Source: Holophagaceae bacterium (lineage in GTDB: Bacteria; Acidobacteriota; Holophagae; Holophagales; Holophagaceae). From it: a stretch of 6,061 bases of DNA. The notes below the pieces were generated by a model. The model had not been told where the DNA came from, did not search any database, and saw nothing but the letters and a program-made list of their open reading frames with translations. Below are positions 1 to 5,261 of the stretch, piece by piece. The position numbers and the translations under genes are program-made. Within the stretch, counting starts at the first letter, position 1. Each line of letters opens with the position of its first letter. The DNA is taken from assembly GCA_025355915.1 (NCBI GenBank), contig JANXYT010000368.1, positions 1 to 6,061 on the forward strand, in the 5' to 3' direction.

Positions 1-1
1 C

Positions 2-1234
2 AAGGAGGCGCTCCAGTGCATCCGCTGCGCCACCTGCCTGAATGTGTGTCCCGTTTTCCGGCTGGTGGGTGGCCACGTGTTCGGCAAGACCTACACCGGC
101 GGCATCGGGACCATCCTCACGGCCTGGTTCGATGAGCTGAAGAAGTCCGAGGACATCCAGGGGCTCTGCATCCAGTGCGGCAGCTGTGTCCCCTTGTGCC
201 CCGGCAAGATCGACATCCCGGGGCTCATCCTGGAGCTGCGGCGGCGCCTGGTGGTGGAGAACGGCCAGTCCCTGGCCATGAAGGCCATCTTCAGTGTGGT
301 GAACAACCGTCGCCTGTTCCACTCCATGCTGCGCATGGCCTCGGTCACCCAGAAGCCCTTCAAACAGGGGCGGTTCATCCGGCACCTGCCCCTGTTTCTC
401 TCTGACATGACGGACTTCCGCAGCCTTCCCGCGGTGGCCGCTGTGCCCTTCCGGGACACGGTCAAGACCATCCTCCAACCCCAGGGCGGTGAGAAGATCG
501 CCTTCTATGCGGGGTGTCTCATCGACTTCTGCTACCCGGAAATGGGCGAATCCCTGGTGAAGATCATGAACAAGGCTGGCATCGAGGTTGTCTTCCCCGA
601 TACCCAGACCTGCTGCGGCGCCCCCGCCCGCTACAACGGCGCCTACGAAGTGGCGGCCCAGAACGCCCGGGACAACATCAAGGCCCTGCTGGAAACCGAT
701 GTTAGTTATGTGGTTTCGGCCTGTCCCACCTGCACCGTGGCCCTGAAGCATGACTTCATCGACACCTTCAAGAGCCTCGGCGTCACCGACGCCATGGAGG
801 CCGCCAAGACACTCGCAGCCAAAACCATCGACTTCTCCTCGCTCGTCAAGAAGTTGGTGGATGAGGGTCGGCTCACTTTCAAGGAAGGGGAGGACCTGGG
901 CAAGATCACCTACCATGACTCCTGCCATCTGAAGCGGACCCTGAAGGCCAGCGATGAGCCCCGGGAGCTCCTCAAGCAGGCGGGACACGAGATCACCGAG
1001 ATGTTCGAATGCGATACCTGCTGCGGCATGGCCGGGTCCTACTCCCTGAAACTACCTGAGATTTCCGCGCCGATCCTCGAACGTAAATTGAAGAACATCA
1101 AGGATACCGGCGCCTCGAAGGTGGTCATGGACTGCCCCGGCTGCGTCATGCAGATTCGGGGCGGCCTTGACAAGGACGGGGCCCCCATCCAGGTGGAGCA
1201 CACGGCCGAGCGCCTTTCGGACTGTTTCCTGTAG
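2..1234 (+). CDS. Fused LutB-LutA-like lactate oxidation iron-sulfur protein, 3' part
   Basis: The gene enters from upstream; 410 residues are visible. The first codons already encode a ferredoxin motif (Cys codons at 17, 26, 35, 47, CxxCxxCxxxCP) followed by VGGHVFGKTYTGGIG, which matches the LutB signature. A second complete CxxCxxCxxxCP has Cys codons at 167, 176, 185, 197. Two CCG (cysteine-rich) domains follow: the first has GCLIDFC, TCCGAP (about 611) and CPTC; the second has DSCH, TCCG (about 1019) and CPGC. LutB normally ends soon after its ferredoxin part, so this is a LutB-LutA-like fusion as in some Desulfovibrio lactate dehydrogenase proteins. A LUD domain upstream of the window is inferred, not seen. 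Expected role: relaying electrons from (L-)lactate oxidation to the quinone pool on the cytoplasmic face of the membrane. The GTG at 44 lies inside the first cluster motif and is not the start. A GlcF-type glycolate/D-lactate subunit is less likely because of the LutB-type VGGH segment. Confidence 0.9.
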   Translation, partial: KEALQCIRCATCLNVCPVFRLVGGHVFGKTYTGGIGTILTAWFDELKKSEDIQGLCIQCGSCVPLCPGKIDIPGLILELRRRLVVENGQSLAMKAIFSVVNNRRLFHSMLRMASVTQKPFKQGRFIRHLPLFLSDMTDFRSLPAVAAVPFRDTVKTILQPQGGEKIAFYAGCLIDFCYPEMGESLVKIMNKAGIEVVFPDTQTCCGAPARYNGAYEVAAQNARDNIKALLETDVSYVVSACPTCTVALKHDFIDTFKSLGVTDAMEAAKTLAAKTIDFSSLVKKLVDEGRLTFKEGEDLGKITYHDSCHLKRTLKASDEPRELLKQAGHEITEMFECDTCCGMAGSYSLKLPEISAPILERKLKNIKDTGASKVVMDCPGCVMQIRGGLDKDGAPIQVEHTAERLSDCFL

Positions 1235-1262
1235 GCTTGCGCCAGGACCATTTGGGCATCTG

Positions 1263-1268
1263 AGGAGG
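1263..1268 (+). promoter_or_regulatory. Ribosome binding site of lutA
   Basis: A perfect AGGAGG lies 6 nt before GTG 1275. It decides the lutA start: the GTG begins a protein whose first residues (QEAYFYGTCLVDLF) match the N-terminus of LutA, whereas the in-frame ATG at 1167 lies inside the upstream gene. Confidence 0.8.
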
Positions 1269-1274
1269 CGCGTC

Positions 1275-2002
1275 GTGCAAGAGGCGTATTTCTACGGCAC
1301 CTGCCTGGTGGACCTGTTCTTTCCGGATGCGGGCATGGCCGGCATTCAGCTCCTCCGGAAGGCTGGTGTGAAGGTGATCTTCCCCGAAGGCCAGACCTGC
1401 TGTGGGCAGCCCGCCTTCAATTGCGGCTACTGGGAGGAGGCCCGGGATGTGGCCCGCACCCAGGTGGCCCTCTTCCCCCGGGACCTGCCGGTGATCCTGC
1501 CCTCGGGCAGCTGCGCTGGGATGATGAAGGTCCACTACCCGGAACTCTTCCACGGCCAACCGGATGAGACCGAAATTCGCGCCTTCAGCGCGCGAGTCTA
1601 TGAGCTGACACAGTTCCTGGTGGAGGTGCTCGATGTCAAGCTGGAGGATCTGGGCGAGCCCGTGAAGGTGACCTGGCACAGTTCCTGTCACGCCGTCCGC
1701 GATCTGGGACTGAAGGGTGAGCCCCAAGCTTTGCTCGGTCAGCTGTCGAAGGTGGAATTGGCACCTCTGGCGCGGGAGTGTGCTGCGGCTTCGGCGGCAC
1801 CTTCTCCGTGCGCCAACCGGAGATCTCCGGGGCCATGGCCTGCGACAAGGCTGCCGATGCCGAATCCACGGGCGCCTCCGTGATCCTTTCCACCGATGGC
1901 GGCTGTCTGCTCAATGTGAATGGCACCCTGGAGGCGAAGCACAGTCCGCTGCGCGTCCAGCACATCGCTGAGTTCCTTTGGGAGCGCACCCGTGCACGCT
2001 GA
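1275..2002 (+). pseudogene. lutA: lutA, lactate utilisation CCG-domain protein, frameshifted
   Basis: LutA (YkgE/LldE family) is a two-CCG-domain Fe-S protein of the LutABC L-lactate dehydrogenase. From GTG 1275 the first frame reads C10, TCCGQP (C42-C43), GSC (C80) and SSCH (C138-H139), then LSKVELAPLARE. After about 1778 this frame loses homology and stops at 1881-1883 (202 aa). The family pattern resumes in another frame from 1781 as CCGFGGTFSVRQPEISG, then GGCLLNVNG and LRVQHIAEFL, ending at TGA 2000-2002. The join needs one extra base (or a loss of 2). Restored length would be about 242 aa, close to the 238-239 aa of the B. subtilis and E. coli proteins as I recall them. A likely cause is loss of one G in the GGG at 1774-1776, by mutation or sequencing error. 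The second CCG motif, needed for cluster binding, is lost from the truncated product. The restored end overlaps lutB by 11 nt. Confidence 0.88.
1980..1984 (+). promoter_or_regulatory. Ribosome binding site of lutB
   Basis: GGGAG lies 7 nt before GTG 1992 and favours that start over the in-frame ATG at 1920, which lies inside lutA and would add 24 residues without family similarity. Confidence 0.6.
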
Positions 2003-3425
2003 GACCGAGGTCCTTTTTCGCGATTCGGCCGCCAAGGCCCTGTTGGATCCCCAGCTGCGAGCCAATTTCCGCCGGGCCATGGATGGCCTGATGGCGAAAC
2101 GCCGGGCCCAGTTCCCCGACCCCAGCGACCTGCAGGATATGCGGCATCTCAGCACGGCCATTCGGTCCCGCAGCCTGCTGAACCTTCCCGACTTGCTGGA
2201 ACAGTTCGAGGCCAACTGCACGAAGAACGGCATCCAGGTCCATTGGGCCGAGACCTGCGAACAGGCCAATGAACTGATCCTGGGCATTCTCCGGTCCAAG
2301 GGCGCCAAGACCCTGGTCAAGGGCAAGAGCATGGTCTCCGAGGAGATGCACCTCAACGCCTTCCTTGAAGAGCGTGGCATCGAGGCCCTGGAATCCGATC
2401 TGGGCGAATACATCATCCAGCTGGACGGCGAAACGCCGAGCCACATCATCATGCCGGCCATCCACAAGAACAAGGATCAGATCGCCCGGCAGTTCAGCCA
2501 GAAGATCAAGGACGCGAAGTACACCGAGGATGTGGATGAGCTCACCGCCATGGCCCGCCGGGTGCTGCGCCAGAAGTTCCTGGATGCCGATGCGGGGCTG
2601 TCCGGCGTGAATTTCGCTGTGGCCGAAACCGGGACGCTGTGCCTGGTGGAGAACGAGGGCAACGGCCGCATGAGCACCCATGTGCCGCCCCTCCACATCG
2701 CCGTGATGGGTTTGGAAAAGGTGGTAGCACGCCTTGAGGACGTGGCGCCGCTTTACGCCATCCTCACCCGGTCGGCCACGGGCCAGGCCGTCAGCACCTA
2801 CTTCAACCTGATCACCGGCCCTCGGGGTATGGAGGAGATGGACGGTCCAGAGGAAGTCCATGTGGTCATCCTCGACAACGGCCGCTCGCGGATGTACGCC
2901 GATCCGCAGCTGCGCGCCACCCTGCGCTGCATCCGCTGCGGCGCCTGCATGAACCACTGCCCCGTCTATACCCGCGTGGGTGGCCACGCCTACGAGGCCG
3001 TCTACCCCGGCCCCATCGGCAAGATCCTCACACCGCAGATGGAAGGCGTGGGCGTTCGCCACGACCTGATCCACGGTTCCAGCCTCTGCGGGGCCTGCGC
3101 CGAAGTCTGCCCGGTGGAGATTCCCATCCCCGACATCCTGGTGCGTCTGCGCCGGGAGGCCACCCATGAGGACGTGGGGTCGAATGTGATCGGCAAGGGT
3201 ACGGGGCGCACGGCCACCGAGGATTGGGCTTGGCGCCTCTGGGCCGGTGTCCTCAAGCGCCCCACTCTCTACCGGGTGGCCAGCTGGTTTGCCACCCGTT
3301 TCGGGCGGGCCCTGCCATCCAGCGCCCCTCTGATCAAGGACTGGACCCAGTCCCGCAGCAAACCCGTACCGGCCCGCCGCTCGCTCAGCGAGCGCGTTCG
3401 CGCCGAGGGAGTCCCCCATGACTGA
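1992..3425 (+). CDS. lutB: LutB, lactate utilisation iron-sulfur protein (LUD + ferredoxin)
   Basis: A 477-residue protein matching LutB/YkgF/LldF along its length (E. coli YkgF is about 475 aa). It acts with LutA and LutC to oxidise L-lactate to pyruvate, passing electrons through its Fe-S clusters. The N-terminal LUD domain shows KGKSMVSEE (110-118), LGEYIIQLDGETPSHIIMPA (from 137) and AETGTLCLVENEGNGR (AETG around E212). The ferredoxin part has LRCIRCGACMNHCP with C313, C316, C319 and C323, then VGGHAYEAVYPGPIGKILTP. The second cluster motif reads SSLCGACAEVCP (C366, C369, C373), with Ser where some homologues have a fourth Cys; I believe this is a common family variant. The C-terminal tail is Arg/Ser-rich. 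GTG 1992 was chosen because of the GGGAG site and the 11-nt overlap with the restored lutA end, an arrangement typical of translational coupling. If lutA really stops at 1883, coupling would be broken and lutB would rely on its own site. Confidence 0.95.
   Translation: MHAETEVLFRDSAAKALLDPQLRANFRRAMDGLMAKRRAQFPDPSDLQDMRHLSTAIRSRSLLNLPDLLEQFEANCTKNGIQVHWAETCEQANELILGILRSKGAKTLVKGKSMVSEEMHLNAFLEERGIEALESDLGEYIIQLDGETPSHIIMPAIHKNKDQIARQFSQKIKDAKYTEDVDELTAMARRVLRQKFLDADAGLSGVNFAVAETGTLCLVENEGNGRMSTHVPPLHIAVMGLEKVVARLEDVAPLYAILTRSATGQAVSTYFNLITGPRGMEEMDGPEEVHVVILDNGRSRMYADPQLRATLRCIRCGACMNHCPVYTRVGGHAYEAVYPGPIGKILTPQMEGVGVRHDLIHGSSLCGACAEVCPVEIPIPDILVRLRREATHEDVGSNVIGKGTGRTATEDWAWRLWAGVLKRPTLYRVASWFATRFGRALPSSAPLIKDWTQSRSKPVPARRSLSERVRAEGVPHD
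3405..3410 (+). promoter_or_regulatory. Ribosome binding site of lutC
   Basis: GAGGGA lies 7 nt before ATG 3418, inside the 3' end of lutB, supporting initiation in the overlap. Confidence 0.6.
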
Positions 3426-4098
3426 CCACCGTCCATCCTCCGATTCCCGTACCGCCATCCTCGGCCGTTTGCGCGCTTCCAGCGAAACCGGCCCCCTGCC
3501 CTCCCTCGATACGGCCGTCCTCGAACGGCGCCAATGGCCTGCCGCTGAGCGTGTGGTCCGCCTTCGCAAGGGCATGGAAGCCGTTCACACCGAGTTCCTC
3601 GAAGCCACAACCAATACCTGGCCCGCCGTGGTGCGTGCCTTCTGCGATCGCGAGGGCCTGAAGAACCTGCTGTTTGGTCCCACCAGCGAGGCGGGCGCAG
3701 CCCTCGCCCGGTCCTGGGCGCCCGGTGGCACCCAGCTGATGCCTTACGACCGTCCGGTCGAGGCCTTCAAGCAGGAACTCTTCACCGGTGTGGACGCGGG
3801 TTTCACAGGCACCGTGGGGGGTGTGGCCGAAACTGGCGGCCTGCTGTTGATGCCCGGCCCGGCTGAGCCCCGGCTCCTGTCCCTGGTGCCCCCTGTCCAC
3901 ATCGCGATGCTGCGGGCCTCCACCATCCAGGACAGCTTCTGGTCTGCCGTGAAGGCCCTGGGCTGGGGTCGCAGCCTGCCGGCCAACGCCCTGCTGATCT
4001 CCGGCCCCAGCAAGACTGCCGACATCGAGCAGACCCTCGCCTATGGCGTCCATGGCCCCAAGCGCCTCATCGTGGTGCTGGTGAACGATCTGACGTAG
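3418..4098 (+). CDS. lutC: LutC, lactate utilisation LUD-domain protein
   Basis: A 226-residue LUD-domain protein matching LutC/YkgG/LldG (about 230-240 aa in E. coli and B. subtilis). Diagnostic segments are GTVGGVAETGGLLLMPGPAE (E138 in the AETG motif), LVPPVHIAM and the C-terminal ISGPSKTADIEQTLAYGVHG. LutC is the third, Fe-S-free component of the LutABC lactate-oxidising complex; its exact catalytic contribution is not well defined. The ATG overlaps the lutB stop by 8 nt, so the two are almost certainly cotranscribed and coupled. The N-terminus (about residues 1-30) is less conserved and rich in Ser/Arg. No signal peptide or membrane segment is visible, so it is cytoplasmic. It is the last gene of the operon: 36 nt separate it from the tRNA gene. 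Confidence 0.95.
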   Translation: MTDHRPSSDSRTAILGRLRASSETGPLPSLDTAVLERRQWPAAERVVRLRKGMEAVHTEFLEATTNTWPAVVRAFCDREGLKNLLFGPTSEAGAALARSWAPGGTQLMPYDRPVEAFKQELFTGVDAGFTGTVGGVAETGGLLLMPGPAEPRLLSLVPPVHIAMLRASTIQDSFWSAVKALGWGRSLPANALLISGPSKTADIEQTLAYGVHGPKRLIVVLVNDLT

Positions 4099-4124
4099 AC
4101 CCAGACCCGCGCCGACGCTACACT
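4096..4124 (+). promoter_or_regulatory. Candidate sigma-70 promoter of the tRNA gene
   Basis: TAGACC (4096-4101, 4/6 to TTGACA) and TACACT (4119-4124, 4/6 to TATAAT) are separated by 17 nt. Transcription would begin about 4 nt before the mature tRNA 5' end. GCTACACT upstream of a tRNA is a plausible stable-RNA -10 region. The -35 starts on the lutC stop codon. Confidence 0.45.
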
Positions 4125-4134
4125 GTTCCTTCAT

Positions 4135-4211
4135 GGCTGGGTAGCTCAGCTGGTTAGAGCAGCGGTCTCATAATCCGCAGGTCGGCGGTTCGAGTCCGCC
4201 TCCAGCCACCA
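4135..4211 (+). tRNA. tRNA-Met (CAU), elongator type
   Basis: A 77-nt cloverleaf. The acceptor is GGCTGGG pairing with TCCAGCC (one G-U at 7-66), with discriminator A and an encoded CCA (4209-4211). The D arm is GCTC/GAGC with GG in the loop. The anticodon arm is GCGGT-CTCATAA-TCCGC with anticodon CAT, the variable loop AGGTC, and the T arm GGCGG-TTCGAGT-CCGCC. The fully paired G1-C72 end argues against initiator tRNA. The anticodon stem has a T-T mismatch next to the loop (31-39), which does not break the fold. CAU could also be a tRNA-Ile precursor modified to lysidine, but the body resembles elongator tRNA-Met. Confidence 0.95.
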
Positions 4212-4224
4212 TCATAGAAAATGG

Positions 4225-4256
4225 CAAAACAGCCACCCACCCGGGTGGCTGTTTTG
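4225..4256 (+). terminator. Rho-independent terminator after tRNA-Met
   Basis: A perfect 14-bp stem: CAAAACAGCCACCC (4225-4238), loop ACCC, GGGTGGCTGTTTTG (4243-4256). The GC core is flanked by A4 on the left and T4 on the right, so it could act in both directions. It begins 14 nt after the tRNA CCA end. Confidence 0.9.
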
Positions 4257-4265
4257 TGAAGGTAG

Positions 4266-4279
4266 CTGCCGATCGGCAG
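4266..4279. repeat. 14-nt perfect palindrome
   Basis: CTGCCGATCGGCAG is self-complementary across all 14 positions and sits 10 nt after the terminator. It could be a protein binding site, but it has no spacer and no neighbouring start site, so its role is unknown. The core CCGATCGG recurs at 4649-4656. Confidence 0.35.
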
Positions 4280-4576
4280 ATTGCTCCTGAGCCCGGGGCA
4301 CACGGGAGCCCGGGTATGGAGCTGTTCACGCCACATTCCCACCTTGGCACTGGGGATCATCGATCTTCGGGCAATGGCGAGACGGTCACCCATTCATCAC
4401 GGGCTCAAAAGTCTCAGTACCCATCCGAATATCGTGAGTCATCCGTCGAGAGTGGGGATCCGGTCTTCAACCTCATGCCCATCGGGCAGACAGGCCCTTA
4501 TCCCGGCCAGTGTCCCATTCTGGAAAGGGAGAATCAGCGCATCAGTGCCCTCTTGGCGGTCAGACGAAGGCCCATA

Positions 4577-4620
4577 CATTTTAATCTTAAATTAATAAAA
4601 CTTCTTTGCTTGCTAGAAAT
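4577..4620 (+). promoter_or_regulatory. A+T-rich island, possible promoter of the Cys-rich/OMF unit
   Basis: About 44 bp strongly rich in A/T inside G+C-rich DNA, 115-160 bp upstream of the next gene. Candidate -10 hexamers are TAATAA (4593-4598) and TAGAAA (4614-4619). I could not place a good -35 at 16-18 bp, so the boxes are not assigned. The composition contrast and position are the only support. Confidence 0.35.
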
Positions 4621-4734
4621 ACAGCACGCACGGCAGCTACTCGATTCACCGATCGGACAGCGCGGCGCAGGAACCATTTCCACCTTGCTGTCATTTGTTT
4701 GTTGTCCTAGCCTGTGAGTTGCAAGGTGATCAAA

Positions 4735-5193
4735 GTGCGCCGAATCTTCCACTACATCGCGATTGCGATCCTGACCCTGGTGGGGCCGGTGGAAGTGGCG
4801 CGTACGATGGCAGGGCCTGCCGCTGTGGCCTGCCTATGCGGTTGCGGGGCGCCCACGGATGCGGCCTGCGGGTGCCCGGCCAACTCCATGGGTCCTCAGA
4901 ACCCTATTTCCACCGGCTCCCAGGGGGCCGGTGGGTCCTCCTGCTCCACGACCGGCACTCCTTGCTCGTCCAGGATCTCCCCCGCGTCCGTAGGATTGGT
5001 GGAAGAGGGCCAGGACGAGAAGGGCCAGGATTCTCAAAAACGCCCCGAGCCCAAGCCTTGGCCCGGAAGCGTTGCCAGCGGAACCCTTGGCATTCTGAAT
5101 TCCAGTGCGTCCAGTCGCTTCGGTGAGGCATCTGAAACCCAGCAGGGCCGGGCCCTGGACCGGCTTGCGAAATTGGCGGTATTCCGGATTTGA
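4735..5193 (+). CDS. Small secreted cysteine-rich protein, function unknown
   Basis: I do not recognise this family. The 152-residue protein begins MRRIFHYIAIAILTLVGPVE, a basic start followed by a hydrophobic stretch like a signal peptide, with possible cleavage at AVA before C33 or near A22. A cysteine/glycine cluster follows (C33, C35, C37, C45, C47: CLCGCGAPTDAACGCP), then a Ser/Gly/Thr-rich part with two more Cys (SSCSTTGTPCSS), a charged stretch (EEGQDEKGQDSQK) and RPEPKPWPG. Clustered Cys and export suggest periplasmic metal binding or disulfide bonding; with a CusC/CzcC-like OMF 68 nt downstream, a metal-resistance role is an inference. GTG 4735 was chosen because AAGGTG (4724-4729) lies 5 nt before it; in-frame GTGs at 4726 and 4714 are alternatives. 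The C-terminal third is low in recognisable features, so the true extent is uncertain. Confidence 0.55.
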   Translation: MRRIFHYIAIAILTLVGPVEVARTMAGPAAVACLCGCGAPTDAACGCPANSMGPQNPISTGSQGAGGSSCSTTGTPCSSRISPASVGLVEEGQDEKGQDSQKRPEPKPWPGSVASGTLGILNSSASSRFGEASETQQGRALDRLAKLAVFRI

Positions 5194-5250
5194 GCGTGTA
5201 GGTCTGCCCAGTCGAAAAGCAGATCGGAACTGTTTCCACTCTCATAGATC

Positions 5251-5254
5251 GGAG
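5251..5254 (+). promoter_or_regulatory. Ribosome binding site of the OMF gene
   Basis: GGAG lies 7 nt before ATG 5262, which starts a clear signal peptide. The site sits in the second copy of an 8-bp direct repeat AGATCGGA (5221-5228 and 5246-5253). Confidence 0.6.
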
Positions 5255-5261
5255 TTCTTCC

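Larger units (their letters stand above)
4257..4734. other. Gene-poor intergenic stretch
   Basis: About 480 bp without a convincing gene. The longest open frame (to 4717, plus strand) gives a low-complexity, unfamiliar protein with no ribosome binding site and starts on the terminator. Contents seen: a 14-nt palindrome at 4266-4279, a 9-bp direct repeat GAGCCCGGG at 4289-4297 and 4306-4314, and an A+T-rich island near 4577-4620. I see no tRNA, insertion sequence ends or recognisable riboswitch. Confidence 0.5.

Noticed and set aside
44..46. GTG at 44 as the start of the first gene
   Set aside because: It falls inside the first CxxCxxCxxxCP motif, which is encoded from position 17, so the gene begins upstream of the window.
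1770..1784. Programmed -1 ribosomal frameshift in lutA
   Set aside because: A -1 shift would restore the frame, but there is no X-XXY-YYZ slippery heptamer in the zero frame (gcg cgg gag tgt), and LutA is not known to use frameshifting. Mutation or sequence error is simpler.
1911..3575. 554-codon open frame on the minus strand across lutB and lutC
   Set aside because: It lies antisense to well-conserved lutB/lutC, has low-complexity Ala/Gly/His-rich content and matches no family I know. Long antisense frames are expected in G+C-rich coding DNA.
4135..4211. tRNA-Met as an integration (att) site of a mobile element
   Set aside because: No second copy of the tRNA 3' end and no integrase gene appear in the window, and a terminator follows directly.
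4154..4393. Minus-strand open frames over the tRNA gene encoding GGGLEPPTCGL / WRRTRTADLRIMRPLL
   Set aside because: These peptides are the well-known spurious translation of antisense tRNA sequence, not proteins.
4256..4717. 153-codon plus-strand open frame in the intergenic region
   Set aside because: It starts on the terminator, has no ribosome binding site, spans the A+T-rich island and gives no recognisable domain.
5221..5229. AGATCGGAA resembling the start of an Illumina adapter
   Set aside because: Only nine bases match before diverging, the frame context on both sides is normal, and a related copy nearby does not continue into adapter sequence.
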